Source: Arthrobacter sp. Leaf141 | Lineage (GTDB): Bacteria > Actinomycetota > Actinomycetes > Actinomycetales > Micrococcaceae | NCBI RefSeq assembly: GCF_001424565.1 | Contig: NZ_LMOL01000007.1 | Span: 107,291 to 171,290 of the forward strand | Direction: 5' to 3' | DNA: 64,000 nt | Shown: one piece after another, positions 1 through 8,703 of the stretch | Layout of the letters: each line of letters begins with the position of its first letter | Position numbering within the stretch: position 1 is the first letter of the stretch | The notes under the pieces: generated by a model | What the model saw: only the letters and a program-made list of their open reading frames with translations | What the model was told of the DNA's origin: nothing | Databases searched by the model: none | Translations under genes and position numbers: made by a program

Positions 1-1
1 A

Positions 2-982
2 GGCAACGACGAGCCTGACCGCAACCTGGCCCTTGAACTGGTCCGCGTCACCGAGGCCGCGGCCATCGCCGGCGGACACTGGGTAGGTTTCGGCGACAAG
101 AATACGGCGGACGGCGCTGCCGTTGACGCCATGCGTTCCTTCCTGCAGACCGTCCACTTCAACGGCGTTGTGGTCATCGGCGAAGGCGAAAAAGACGAAG
201 CCCCCATGCTGTTCAACGGCGAACGCGTCGGCGACGGCACCGGCCCTGAGTGCGACGTTGCCGTCGACCCCATCGACGGCACCCGCCTGACCGCCCTGGG
301 CATCAACAACGCCCTGGCCGTGCTCGCCGTGGCTGAGCGCGGCTCCATGTTCGACCCCTCAGCCGTTTTCTACATGGAGAAGCTGGTCACCGGCCCCGAG
401 GCTGCCGACATGGTGGACCTCCGCCTGCCCGTCAAGCAGAACCTGCACCTCATCGCGAAGGCCAAGGGCGTTAAGGTCAACCAGCTCAACGTGATGATCC
501 TGGACCGTGACCGCCACCGCCCGCTGGTCGAAGAGATCCGCGAAGCCGGTGCCCGCACCAAGTTCATCATGGACGGCGACGTTGCCGGCGCCATTGCGGC
601 GGCCCGGTCCGGCACCGGCGTGGACGCCCTGATGGGCATCGGCGGCACCCCCGAGGGCATCGTCGCGGCCTGCGCCATCAAGTCCCTGGGCGGCGTCATC
701 CAAGGCCGCCTGTGGCCCACCAGCGACGACGAGAAGCAGAAGGCGATCGACGCCGGCCATGACCTTGACCGCGTCCTCTCCACCAACGACCTCGTCTCAA
801 GCGACAACTGCTACTTCGCAGCCACCGGCATCACGGACGGAGACCTGCTCAAGGGTGTCCGCTACTCCAAGGACAAGGTCCTGACCCAGTCAATCGTGAT
901 GCGGTCCAAATCCGGCACCATCCGCTTTGTGGACGGCGAGCACCAGGCCAGCAAGTGGGAAGGCTACGCCCGCAAGAGCTGA
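2..982 (+). CDS. glpX: Class II fructose-1,6-bisphosphatase GlpX (5' partial)
   Basis: Hydrolyses fructose-1,6-bisphosphate to fructose-6-phosphate in gluconeogenesis; cytosolic and metal dependent. The frame is open from base 2, before the first internal ATG at 131, and the upstream codons already read as GlpX (NDEPDRNLALELV...), so the true start lies outside the window. About 326 residues are visible and the family is usually 330-345, so little is missing. The GEGEKDEAPM segment and the metal/phosphate motif DPIDGT (around base 270) are intact, and the C-terminal part is uninterrupted. A strong hairpin follows 26 bases after the stop. The family assignment is secure. Confidence 0.97.
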   Translation, partial: GNDEPDRNLALELVRVTEAAAIAGGHWVGFGDKNTADGAAVDAMRSFLQTVHFNGVVVIGEGEKDEAPMLFNGERVGDGTGPECDVAVDPIDGTRLTALGINNALAVLAVAERGSMFDPSAVFYMEKLVTGPEAADMVDLRLPVKQNLHLIAKAKGVKVNQLNVMILDRDRHRPLVEEIREAGARTKFIMDGDVAGAIAAARSGTGVDALMGIGGTPEGIVAACAIKSLGGVIQGRLWPTSDDEKQKAIDAGHDLDRVLSTNDLVSSDNCYFAATGITDGDLLKGVRYSKDKVLTQSIVMRSKSGTIRFVDGEHQASKWEGYARKS

Positions 983-1007
983 GCCTGCCGGCCGTAGCCG
1001 GCCCGTC

Positions 1008-1046
1008 CCGAAGCCCCGGAGTGCCCAGCGCGCCCCGGGGCTTCGG
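1008..1046 (+). terminator. Hairpin terminator after glpX
   Basis: A 12-bp perfect stem (1008-1019 with 1035-1046) closes a 15-base loop. There is no clean U-tract (CGTTAACG follows), typical of high-G+C terminators. Confidence 0.7.
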
Positions 1047-1062
1047 CGTTAACGCGTTGGTA

Positions 1063-1068
1063 TAGGGT
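1063..1068 (+). promoter_or_regulatory. -10 box TAGGGT, leaderless start of Fem-type gene
   Basis: TAGGGT lies within TATAGGGT and ends 7 bases before the ATG at 1076, with no Shine-Dalgarno between. This matches the leaderless pattern seen at many other genes here. Confidence 0.6.
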
Positions 1069-1075
1069 TTAAGCC

Positions 1076-2128
1076 ATGATTGTCGCTGTTGTGCCCTGTA
1101 CTGACCGCACCCTGTGGGATGAGCATGTTGACCGGTTCCAGGGGCATCCGCAGCAGCTGTGGGGTTGGGGGCAGACCAAGGCCGCGCACGGTTGGTCCGT
1201 TGACCGGGTGCTCCTGGTGGCCGGCGGCACCACAGTTGGCTGCGCGCAGCTGCTGATCCGCAGACTGCCCTTTCCCTTCAAGGCCCTGGTCTACATTCCC
1301 CGCGGGCCCATGTGCTCAGCGGCCGATGCCCCCGCAGTGCTGGACAGCCTGGCGGCGCATGCCGCAACCCGTCACGGGGGAGTGGCGCTCAGCATCGAAC
1401 CTGACTGGGACGCCGACTCGGACTTCGCCGGCGCGGTGGCTGCCGCCGGGTTCCGCAAAACCGAAAACACGGTCCTGATCCCGCGGACCCTCATCCTGGA
1501 CCTTGGCCGGACCGACGATGAGCTGATGGCGGACATGTCCAAGTCCACCCGCGCCAACATCCGCAAGTCAATGCGCAGCGAGGTGGAGTTCCGGAAGGTC
1601 GCCAGCGCGGACGAACTGGAACAGGTCCTGGCGATCTACCACGAAACGGCCGAACGGGCCGGGTTCGGCATCCATGAGGACCAGTACTACCGGGACATCT
1701 TTGCCAACCTGGGCGAGGGTTCCCCGATCATCGCCGCGTTTGACGGCAGCCGGGTCCTGGCCTTTGTCTGGCTCGCCCGCAGCGGTGCCACGGCCTTCGA
1801 ACTCTACGGCGGGGTGTCCGCCGAAGGGCAGAAGCAGCGGGTCAACTACGGCGTGAAGTGGGCAGCCCTGCAGGCAATGCGAGCGGACGGCTGCTCGCGG
1901 TATGACTTCAACGGCCTGCTCAACGACGGCATCTCCGATTTCAAGAAGCAGTTCGCCAAGCACGAGAACCTGCTCCTGGGCACCTGGGACAAGCCCTTGT
2001 CGCCGTTGTACCCTGCCTACGCCAAAGCCATGCCGCTGGCCAGGCGCGGCCTGCAGGGCGCCCGGCGCGCGGTGAAGGCCGCTGCTGGCCGGGTCCGGCC
2101 GGCAGCGGCCCGCCTGCTGAAGCGCTAG
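1076..2128 (+). CDS. FemX/FemAB-family peptidoglycan aminoacyltransferase
   Basis: Fem-type transferases move an amino acid from aminoacyl-tRNA onto the lipid II stem peptide to build interpeptide bridges; they act at the cytoplasmic face of the membrane. The 350-residue product has the double GNAT-like layout of the family, the STRANIRKSMR helix (about residues 158-168), and the late FNGLLNDGISDFKKQF segment typical of FemX. No signal peptide or membrane span is visible. The C-terminal 30 residues are Arg/Ala rich and may touch tRNA or membrane (inference). It is transcribed alone from a leaderless promoter. Its stop codon shares a CTAG palindrome with the stop of the convergent manA. Which amino acid it adds cannot be read from the sequence. 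Confidence 0.88.
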   Translation: MIVAVVPCTDRTLWDEHVDRFQGHPQQLWGWGQTKAAHGWSVDRVLLVAGGTTVGCAQLLIRRLPFPFKALVYIPRGPMCSAADAPAVLDSLAAHAATRHGGVALSIEPDWDADSDFAGAVAAAGFRKTENTVLIPRTLILDLGRTDDELMADMSKSTRANIRKSMRSEVEFRKVASADELEQVLAIYHETAERAGFGIHEDQYYRDIFANLGEGSPIIAAFDGSRVLAFVWLARSGATAFELYGGVSAEGQKQRVNYGVKWAALQAMRADGCSRYDFNGLLNDGISDFKKQFAKHENLLLGTWDKPLSPLYPAYAKAMPLARRGLQGARRAVKAAAGRVRPAAARLLKR

Positions 2129-3384
2129 TCCCCGGCCGGAAGGCCGGTGGTCACCGCGAAGGCGAGGACTTCTTCGGTGCTGCCCGCGGCGCGGTGGACA
2201 TTCACCGGCGCCTCGGCGGCCGGCAGGAACGCGCTGCCGCCGCGGGACAGGTGCAGGTCGCCCTTCGGGGAGTCCAGGTAGATGTCGCCGGCCACCACAA
2301 CCACCACTGCCGCTCCCGACTGGGCTATAGGCACCGGACCCGCGTCCGGACCCAAAGCGATGCGCTGCAGGGAGAACTCCGCGAACGGAGGGCTGAAGAT
2401 TTCCTGGTCCAGGCCGTTCCTGGTGGCCGCCAGCATGGGCACCGCGACGGGCTGGAAATCGATGGTCCGCAGCAGTTCGGGGACATCCACGAACTTGGGC
2501 GTCAGCCCCCCACGGAGGACGTTGTCCGATGATGCCATGACCTCCACACCCAGGCCGTGCAGGTAGGCGTGGACGTTGCCTGCCGGAAGGTAGACGGCTT
2601 CGCCGGGCTGCAGCGAAATCCGGTTCAGCAGCAGGGAGATCAGGACGCCGGGGTCGCCCGGGTATTTTTCGTTCAGGCTGACCACTGTGGCCAGTTCAGG
2701 GCGGTAGGGCTCCAGCGGCGCGCCCGAGATGAGGGCAGCTGCCACCACTGCCGTGGCCTCCGCTACCTCTCCGCCACCGGAAATCAGCCTTTCAAAGGCC
2801 GTCCGGAGGGCCTGTCCCTCGTCCGGTCCGGCCAGGTCCGCGAGCAGGGTGCCCAGCAAGGCGGGAGCAGTGCGCCCGGCCTGGTCAAAACGGCCTGCCA
2901 CGTGCTGCAGGAGCTGCCGGGTCTGTTCCGGAGGCCGGAATCCGCACAGGGCCTCGAACGGCGTCAGCGCCAGGATCATTTCCGGCTTGTGGTTATCGTC
3001 GCGGTAGTTGCGGTTGGCTGCGTTGGCCGGCACGCCGGCGTCGTTCTCCCGGGCAAAACCTGAGCGCGCCTGCTCGAGGCTCGGATGCACCTGAAGGGAC
3101 AGCGGCTGGGCGGCGGCCAGGATCTTGGCAAGGAACGGCAGCCGGGGACCGAAGCGGGCCACGGAACCTGCACCGAGGTGGTGCGCAGGGTCGGCGTCGA
3201 TCAGCTCGTTGAGCGGCGTCGGTGTTCCATTCCTGCCGGACCGGGCCATCGACGGGGAGTCAGCGTGCGCGCCGATCCAGAGTTCGGCCTCGGGGCCGCC
3301 CGATTCGGGCCGCCCCAGCAGGGCGGCGATGGCGGTGGTCGAACCCCAGGCATAATCCCGGAGGACGTTCTCAATTTCGTACAA
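2125..3384 (-). CDS. manA: Mannose-6-phosphate isomerase, class I
   Basis: Interconverts mannose-6-phosphate and fructose-6-phosphate, feeding GDP-mannose and polyprenyl-phosphate-mannose synthesis; Zn dependent and cytosolic. The 419-residue product has the metal-site motif SLQVHPSLEQA, then KPEMILAL, and late YLPAGNVHAYLHGLGVEVMASSDNVLRGG, the signature of type I isomerases. The start is TTG (MYEIENVLRDYAWGS), supported by family conservation rather than a strong ribosome site. It is last in the minus-strand run purK-purE-LCP-manA, 40 bases after the LCP gene. Mannose supply fits the protein O-mannosyltransferase near 24 kb. Confidence 0.96.
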   Translation of the reverse strand: MYEIENVLRDYAWGSTTAIAALLGRPESGGPEAELWIGAHADSPSMARSGRNGTPTPLNELIDADPAHHLGAGSVARFGPRLPFLAKILAAAQPLSLQVHPSLEQARSGFARENDAGVPANAANRNYRDDNHKPEMILALTPFEALCGFRPPEQTRQLLQHVAGRFDQAGRTAPALLGTLLADLAGPDEGQALRTAFERLISGGGEVAEATAVVAAALISGAPLEPYRPELATVVSLNEKYPGDPGVLISLLLNRISLQPGEAVYLPAGNVHAYLHGLGVEVMASSDNVLRGGLTPKFVDVPELLRTIDFQPVAVPMLAATRNGLDQEIFSPPFAEFSLQRIALGPDAGPVPIAQSGAAVVVVVAGDIYLDSPKGDLHLSRGGSAFLPAAEAPVNVHRAAGSTEEVLAFAVTTGLPAGD

Positions 3385-3424
3385 AGCCCGTTCCGATCAC
3401 TTGGTTCTGGTTTGGCTGCGCTGC

Positions 3425-5068
3425 CTAAAGCGGCGCGCAGTTGCCGTTACTGGCCACGAGGTCCCGGATGGCCTGCTCGTTGCCCTGGCGCTTGAGTTCG
3501 TTCAGCATGGCCTCGGTAATCGGCTCGCCGTCCGGCGTGGTGGTCACCGGGACGAAGTCCGACGGCGACGGTGACTGCTGGCGGGGAAGGGCGCCGGCCG
3601 CGTAAAGGGCGGCAGGAACTCCGGCGGCCTGCACCTGGCCGGTACCGGCGGCGGGAACTGCCATGGCGTCGTCGGCCGTCCCGGCAGCCTGCGGCCCGGC
3701 CGACGCCAGCAGCTGGTCCACGCGGGAGTGGAGTTCACCGAAGTCCGGCACCGTGGAGAAGGAGGCGTCGAAGTCCGGCGGACCGATAGTCATCCGCTTG
3801 ATGTCAAGTCCCTTTGCTTTTACGGCGAGGTCCACGAAGCTGCCCAGCTGGTTGGACGAGATGTTGGAGTCCGCCACCTGGGTTCCGGCATTGGCGATTT
3901 CCTCGAACTTGGCCAGCAGCGTGCCCGGGTCGAGCTGTTTGAGCATGGCCTGCTGGATGCACTGCTGGCGCTGGATTCTGGCGTAGTCGTCCACAAATTC
4001 GCGGGACCGGCCGTACCAGAGCGCCAGGTCGCCGTTCAGGCGGTGTTCGCCGGCCGGAATCCAGCCCATGGGCATGCCGTGGATGCCGTTCGCCTCATCG
4101 ATGACCTCACCGCTCAGCGGCACCCAGCCACCGGCCTTGATTTTGATTCCACCCATGGCGTCGATGAGTTTGGCGAAACCTTCCATGTCCACCAGGACAT
4201 AGGCCTGGACCGTGAGGCCCAGGGTGCCGGAGACGGCTTCCATGGTGGCCTGCGCCCCTGGATCAGCGACGCCGGGGTACAGGTCCGCGTATTTGTTGGT
4301 GACCTCGGTGTTGATCGCGTTGATCAGGCACTCGTCGCCGCAGTTGTAACCGTCCGGGTAGATGTCCCGCATCGGCGACCCTTCGCTGAACTGTGCGTTC
4401 TGGAAGTTCCTGGGCACCGAGATGATGGCCGTCTGGCCCGTTTTGGCATCCACGCTCAGGACGGAGAGGCTGTCCGGGCGGCGGCCGGTGCGGTCATCGC
4501 CCGCGTCTCCGCCCATCATCAGGAAGTTGTACCTGCCGTCCACCGGTTCGATGGCGGGGCCGGCAGAGAAGATACTCCCGATCGCGTTGCGGCTCACGTT
4601 GAGCAGGTAGGCGCTGTAGGCGAGGGTACCGCTGCCCAGGACCAGCGACAGGACGAGGGCAATGGCGACGCCGGGACGCGCCTTGGGCGCCAGCAGGACC
4701 GGGCGGATCAGGCGCAGGGTGTTGACAAACAGGACCGCCCAGCCGGCAGCCAGGGCGACGAGCAGGATGACCACCAGCAGTGAACCGAACTGGTTGGCCA
4801 GGATGTTGATCAGCAGGCTCCTGTTGAACACGGCAAGGAGCAGGGCAATGGCCACGAGCCCCCAGGCGCACAGGGTGACCCGCAGGGCCGTGCGGCCCAG
4901 TTTGCGGTCGCCGGCCACCAATTGCGCACTGCCCGGAACCAGGAGGGTCAGCAGCACCAGGACAAAGGCCCGCTTGGTGCGGACCGCGGGGGCGGCGCCG
5001 GCCGGGAACCGGACGGGATCGGTCAGGCCACTGCCGGTGGCTTCGTGCTGTGCTTTGCTGCTGGCCAT
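3425..5068 (-). CDS. LytR-CpsA-Psr (LCP) family glycopolymer ligase
   Basis: LCP enzymes transfer undecaprenyl-pyrophosphate-linked glycopolymers (teichoic acid, arabinogalactan-like, capsule) to peptidoglycan outside the membrane. The 547-residue product starts with four hydrophobic segments (about residues 30-165), more than the single span of minimal LCPs. The LCP domain follows (about 185-420) with RRPDSLSVLSVD, ISVPRNF and the RSREFVDDYARIQRQQ segment carrying conserved Arg/Asp residues. An Ala/Pro/Gly-rich linker and a short tail ending in Cys follow. It starts 9 bases after the purE stop, so it is probably co-transcribed with purKE. An LCP gene near purE/purK also occurs in mycobacteria. 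The polymer substrate is unknown; the 52-56 kb locus is one candidate source. Confidence 0.93.
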   Translation of the reverse strand: MASSKAQHEATGSGLTDPVRFPAGAAPAVRTKRAFVLVLLTLLVPGSAQLVAGDRKLGRTALRVTLCAWGLVAIALLLAVFNRSLLINILANQFGSLLVVILLVALAAGWAVLFVNTLRLIRPVLLAPKARPGVAIALVLSLVLGSGTLAYSAYLLNVSRNAIGSIFSAGPAIEPVDGRYNFLMMGGDAGDDRTGRRPDSLSVLSVDAKTGQTAIISVPRNFQNAQFSEGSPMRDIYPDGYNCGDECLINAINTEVTNKYADLYPGVADPGAQATMEAVSGTLGLTVQAYVLVDMEGFAKLIDAMGGIKIKAGGWVPLSGEVIDEANGIHGMPMGWIPAGEHRLNGDLALWYGRSREFVDDYARIQRQQCIQQAMLKQLDPGTLLAKFEEIANAGTQVADSNISSNQLGSFVDLAVKAKGLDIKRMTIGPPDFDASFSTVPDFGELHSRVDQLLASAGPQAAGTADDAMAVPAAGTGQVQAAGVPAALYAAGALPRQQSPSPSDFVPVTTTPDGEPITEAMLNELKRQGNEQAIRDLVASNGNCAPL

Positions 5069-5077
5069 GGGCGCGTC

Positions 5078-5662
5078 CTAGTGGCTGCCCCGGGGGGAGC
5101 CCGCGGGGTCCGCGAAGACCTCGCTGACTTTCTGCCGGAGGTTTGCCCCCTTGCGGCTGGCCACGGCGTTGAGTTCCTCGGCAAATGCGAGCAGGTCGGT
5201 CCGGAGGGAGGCTGCCAGATCGTCGGTACCGGCTGCGAGGATCCGGACAGCCAGGAGGCCCGCGTTCCGGGCGCCGGCGATGGAGACGGTGGCCACCGGT
5301 ACACCGGCGGGCATCTGGACGATGGAAAGGAGCGAGTCCATCCCGTCCAGGGTCTTCAAGGGAACGGGGACGCCGATCACGGGCAGCGGAGTGACGCTCG
5401 CCAGCATGCCGGGCAGGTGGGCGGCACCGCCGGCGCCGGCGATGATCACACGGAGCCCGCGTTCGTGGGCGGACTTGCCGTAACTGATCATCTCGGTGGG
5501 CATCCGGTGTGCGGAAACCACATCAGCTTCGAAGGGGATGCCGAACTCAGCCAGGGCTTCGGCCGCAGCTTCCATCACGGGCCAGTCGGAGTCGGAACCC
5601 ATGACCAGTCCCACCAGGGGGGCCGCCGCCGGTGTGGCGGCGGGGTTGGCTTTGGCGCTCAT
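5078..5662 (-). CDS. purE: N5-carboxyaminoimidazole ribonucleotide mutase
   Basis: Converts N5-CAIR to CAIR in de novo purine synthesis, after PurK. The 194-residue product carries the class I PurE motifs [17 protein letters not shown] and [15 protein letters not shown] with PVIGVPV. The N-terminal 15 residues are Ala/Pro rich. Its start overlaps the purK stop by four bases, so the two are translationally coupled and supply successive enzymes. Confidence 0.97.
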   Translation of the reverse strand: MSAKANPAATPAAAPLVGLVMGSDSDWPVMEAAAEALAEFGIPFEADVVSAHRMPTEMISYGKSAHERGLRVIIAGAGGAAHLPGMLASVTPLPVIGVPVPLKTLDGMDSLLSIVQMPAGVPVATVSIAGARNAGLLAVRILAAGTDDLAASLRTDLLAFAEELNAVASRKGANLRQKVSEVFADPAGSPRGSH

Positions 5663-6855
5663 TGGTTCTCCTCGAATGTTTGCTGCGGTTCCCCGGCGGG
5701 GACGCGGCCATCACGGATGATGCCCGCCACCAGCGAGGCGCGGCTGCGGACGGAATCAACGTCCGCCGCGGACGTGCCCACCAGGTTCACGTGTCCTATC
5801 TTGCGGCCCGGGCGGACCGATTTGCCGTAGCAGTGCACTTTGGCGGCCGGTTCGCTGGCCAACGCCAGGGGGAACGCCGAGAACAGGTCCTGGTTGTCGC
5901 CGCCCAGGAAGTTCTTCATCACCACTACCGGTGCCAGCACGTCGGTGGACCCGAGCGGAAGGTTCAAAACAGCCCGGAGGTGTTGCTCAAACTGGCTGGT
6001 CACCGAACCGTCCTGGGTCCAGTGGCCGGTGTTGTGCGGCCGCATGGCCAGTTCGTTGATCAGGAACCCGGGGCCGGAGCCGGGGGTTTCAAAAAGTTCG
6101 ACGGCGAGGACGCCTGTCACGTTGAGTTCGGCGGCGATCCGCAGGGCCGCGTCCTCGGCAGCGGCGGCGACCTCCACCGGGATGTCCAGGGCCGGGGCAA
6201 TGACTTCATCGCAGACGCCGTCAACCTGGATGGTGTGCACCACGGGCCAGGCCCGGGACTCGCCGTCCGGAGTCCGGGCCACCAGGGCCGAAAGTTCGCG
6301 GGTGAATTCCACTTTGGCCTCGGCCAGCAGCGGGCTCATGGCGGCAAACCACTCAGCGGTTTCTGCGGCTTCCTCCGCGGACGCGACAATCCGAACACCC
6401 TTGCCGTCATACCCGCCGCGGGGCATCTTCAGCACCACGGGCCAGCCGCTGTCCTCCCCGAAGGCCACCAGGTCGGCGATGCCGTCCACTGAGGCCCACG
6501 CGGGGTTGGGCAGTTCCAGCCTCTCGATGGCAGCACGCATCACCAGTTTGTCCTGGGCATGGACCAGGGCGTCCGGTCCGGGCTGGACGTTGACCCCGGC
6601 GTCCTGGAGGGCGCGCAGGTGCGCCGTGGGGACGTGCTCGTGGTCGAAGGTCAGCACGTCCACGCCTTCGGCAAAGCCGAGCAGGGCCTGGAGGTCCTTG
6701 TAGTCACCCACCGGTGAGGTCCGGACCGCCGGGACTGCCGAAACGTCCCCGCTTTCTGCCAGGACACGGAGTTCAAAGCCGAGTGCGGTTGCGGCTGGGG
6801 CCATCATTCGGGCCAGTTGGCCGCCGCCAACCACGCCTATTACTGGAAAAGTCAC
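5659..6855 (-). CDS. purK: N5-carboxyaminoimidazole ribonucleotide synthase
   Basis: ATP-grasp enzyme that carboxylates aminoimidazole ribonucleotide with bicarbonate to N5-CAIR. The 398 residues begin with the N-terminal glycine motif [14 protein letters not shown], followed by the ATP-grasp part with [12 protein letters not shown] and, near the end, [14 protein letters not shown]. The start is GTG (MTFPVIGV), chosen because the glycine-rich strand begins immediately and because TAGGCT lies 7 bases upstream, the leaderless pattern. It is the first gene of the minus-strand run purK-purE-LCP-manA. Confidence 0.97.
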   Translation of the reverse strand: MTFPVIGVVGGGQLARMMAPAATALGFELRVLAESGDVSAVPAVRTSPVGDYKDLQALLGFAEGVDVLTFDHEHVPTAHLRALQDAGVNVQPGPDALVHAQDKLVMRAAIERLELPNPAWASVDGIADLVAFGEDSGWPVVLKMPRGGYDGKGVRIVASAEEAAETAEWFAAMSPLLAEAKVEFTRELSALVARTPDGESRAWPVVHTIQVDGVCDEVIAPALDIPVEVAAAAEDAALRIAAELNVTGVLAVELFETPGSGPGFLINELAMRPHNTGHWTQDGSVTSQFEQHLRAVLNLPLGSTDVLAPVVVMKNFLGGDNQDLFSAFPLALASEPAAKVHCYGKSVRPGRKIGHVNLVGTSAADVDSVRSRASLVAGIIRDGRVPAGEPQQTFEENQ

Positions 6856-6862
6856 ATGGGCA

Positions 6863-6868
6863 AGCCTA
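6863..6868 (-). promoter_or_regulatory. -10 box TAGGCT for leaderless purK
   Basis: Read on the minus strand, TAGGCT is followed by 7 bases and the purK GTG. It probably drives the purK-purE-LCP-manA unit. Confidence 0.6.
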
Positions 6869-6977
6869 CCGAAGACAGCCCGTGATCCCGGCTTCCCGGG
6901 CGCTCTACGCCGAAGATTTCCACCAATCTGCGCCGGGGAAGGCGGCGGCGGAGGGGCCGGAGGGGGTGTTTGGGGGC

Positions 6978-6983
6978 TAAAAT
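6978..6983 (+). promoter_or_regulatory. Possible -10 box TAAAAT for gtrA-like gene
   Basis: TAAAAT stands out in very G-rich surroundings 47 bases before the ATG at 7030. No convincing -35 box is visible. Confidence 0.35.
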
Positions 6984-7029
6984 AGTCGTTTGGCCGTGTG
7001 GCCCATAGTTCAGACGGCCATGGAGGGTC

Positions 7030-7590
7030 ATGTTTAGCGCACTTGCAGATCGAATCCGGGGGCTCGCCTCACTCTTTTGGCGTGAAGTTGCCAAATTCGG
7101 GGCCGTGGGCGGTGTGGCGTTTGTCATTGACTCCGCCATTTTCATCTGGCTTTTCACGGGGCCCATGCACGGCAGCGAAGTCTGGGCCAAGGCCGTCGCC
7201 ACGATCGTGGCCAGCATCTTCTCGTGGGTGGCCAACCGGTTCTGGACGTTCCGCCATCGTAAGCAGGCCAACGTGGTGCGCGAGGCCGTCCTGTTCGCCG
7301 TGATGAACTTCGTGGGCCTGCTGATCGCCTCCGGCTGCGTGTGGTTCGCCAAGTACGTCCTGGAACTGAACGACAAGCCCTCGCTCTTTATCGCGGGCAG
7401 CGTTGTGGGCCTTGTTCTGGGCACCATCTTCCGGTTCTTCGCCTACCGGTTCTGGGTCTTCAACGAGGAACTGGACCAGGAACCCGAGTTCTCGCACGAC
7501 CATGACCTGATCGAACTCCACCACCAGCACCGCGGGCAGGCTCCGGCCGCCGATCAGGGCAGCACCCCGGGCGGACCGTCCCGGCCCTGA
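7030..7590 (+). CDS. GtrA-like membrane protein
   Basis: GtrA family proteins are small four-helix membrane proteins thought to flip polyprenyl-phosphate sugars or support surface polysaccharide assembly. The 186-residue product has four hydrophobic segments (about residues 24-42, 55-72, 88-108, 116-136) with the family pairs FSWVANRFWTFR and FRFFAYRFWVFNEE, then a hydrophilic Glu/His-rich tail. A GGAGGG ribosome site sits only 2-3 bases before the ATG, an unusually short spacing. It is divergent from purK, as in mycobacteria where a GtrA gene neighbours purK. The lipid-sugar substrate is unknown. Confidence 0.9.
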   Translation: MFSALADRIRGLASLFWREVAKFGAVGGVAFVIDSAIFIWLFTGPMHGSEVWAKAVATIVASIFSWVANRFWTFRHRKQANVVREAVLFAVMNFVGLLIASGCVWFAKYVLELNDKPSLFIAGSVVGLVLGTIFRFFAYRFWVFNEELDQEPEFSHDHDLIELHHQHRGQAPAADQGSTPGGPSRP

Positions 7591-7626
7591 TCCAGCCCGA
7601 ATGCGCGCGGGCAGGGCCGCTGTGGC

Positions 7627-8325
7627 CTAGTTGCCGTGGATGCGTTCGGTAGCCAGCAGGTGGTCCGTCAGTTCAACCTCAGGTGCGGTCAGCACCACCG
7701 ACCCGTCGCGCTGCCAGGCGCCCAGTGCGCCGGCAAGGGCGCCTTCCAGGCCATCCCCGGCGGCGAGGTGGATCCTTGCGCCGTCCTCGTGGGGGAGTGC
7801 GAAGCCCTCCAGCAGCCCAGCCTGGCTGTGTACCCCGCCCCCGCCGGCACGGATGGCGCAGGCCGCCGGGTCCGGCTCGGCATGGGCCATAAAGACGTCA
7901 CCGTGGGAGCGCACTTCGGCGGCGTAATCCACCCAGCCTGCCGGCAGCGTGCCCGGCCAGCGCATGGCCAGGGCAGGCAGGGCAACGGCGATTACGGCGT
8001 CATACCGGCCCTCGACCGGGTCGGTGGCCGCCGTGACCAGGAAATCGGCGTCCGCCCCGTCCAGGACCGTTTCCAGACCCACCTGCCAGGCTGCCAGGGC
8101 CCACACCATTGACTTCCAGTGCGCGGGCAGGTCAAGTTTCAGCCGCATCCCGGGAGCCGCGTCCAGTTCGTCCTGGAGCAGGTTGCTGGTCTTGGCCACC
8201 CAGTTGTCCAGGACCCTGCCGGAAAGTTCCACGCGTTCGCTGTCCGGGCCGTACCAGGTAAGCCGCGGCGCTGTGGCATTGCCGGAACGGAGGCTGGTCA
8301 TCAGGTGGGACGCCGGAGTAGTCAT
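7627..8325 (-). CDS. TIGR03089 family protein
   Basis: The 232-residue product resembles the N-terminal part of AMP-binding (acyl-CoA ligase-like) enzymes (TWYGPDSERVELSGRVLDNWVAKTSNLL..., then LPAHWKSMVWALAAW). It lacks the nucleotide-binding core, as is usual for TIGR03089, an actinobacterial family of unknown function. There is no signal peptide. It starts with ATG (MTTPASHL), with AGGA about 8 bases upstream. It is convergent with the GtrA-like gene and divergent from whiB. The family call is fairly secure; no activity can be stated. Confidence 0.85.
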   Translation of the reverse strand: MTTPASHLMTSLRSGNATAPRLTWYGPDSERVELSGRVLDNWVAKTSNLLQDELDAAPGMRLKLDLPAHWKSMVWALAAWQVGLETVLDGADADFLVTAATDPVEGRYDAVIAVALPALAMRWPGTLPAGWVDYAAEVRSHGDVFMAHAEPDPAACAIRAGGGGVHSQAGLLEGFALPHEDGARIHLAAGDGLEGALAGALGAWQRDGSVVLTAPEVELTDHLLATERIHGN

Positions 8326-8587
8326 GACTCCATCCTGCCACCGGGCAGCCCTCCGTGCGCCAGCAGGCCGGGACCATTCCGGCGCAGGGGGCCTGTGACT
8401 TGCCTCTCACCGGAGTGACGTCCATCCCGGCGGGGCGTTGCCCGAAGGTGCCCGATTGCCGGGAAATCAGGGCCGCAACTGCCGGGAACCGCGCTGACCT
8501 GCATGAGGGCCGCGCGACACGCCACGAAATGATCGGCGTGGCGTGCGCGCGTTGGGGGTTCGGAGTGATTATTATCCCGGCTCCGGC
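8326..8587. other. Intergenic region between TIGR03089 and whiB, with a 13-bp hairpin at 8513-8549
   Basis: I see no convincing gene here. The notable element is an inverted repeat: 8513-8516 plus 8518-8526 pairs with 8537-8549 (13 bp with one bulged A at 8517), around a 10-base loop. It lies about 40 bases upstream of the whiB -35 box and has no U-tract, so it could be an operator or a weak terminator. Confidence 0.45.
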
Positions 8588-8616
8588 TTGACTCACCCAA
8601 GTTACACACGTGTAAT
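8588..8616 (+). promoter_or_regulatory. Sigma-70-like promoter of whiB
   Basis: TTGACT (8588-8593), a 17-base spacer and TGTAAT (8611-8616) are close to the TTGACA/TATAAT consensus. Predicted transcription start is near 8623, giving a leader of about 80 bases before the GTG at 8704. Confidence 0.6.
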
Positions 8617-8627
8617 TAGATATCTAA
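8602..8627. promoter_or_regulatory. Two abutting palindromes over the whiB promoter
   Basis: TTACAC-AC-GTGTAA (8602-8615) is followed with no gap by the perfect 12-bp palindrome TTAGATATCTAA (8616-8627). They cover the -10 box and the expected start site, the usual position of a repressor operator. The local A+T richness stands out. Confidence 0.5.
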
Positions 8628-8703
8628 GGCAACTGCGTAAATACCGGCACACAACCGAGTGTCCACGTATCCAGGCAGTAGCCGCAACAGCAGGAGGGTC
8701 GCC

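Noticed and set aside
8355..8591. Small plus-strand frame in the whiB upstream region
   Set aside because: No ribosome site, no recognisable composition or motif, and it runs through the hairpin and into the promoter -35 box.
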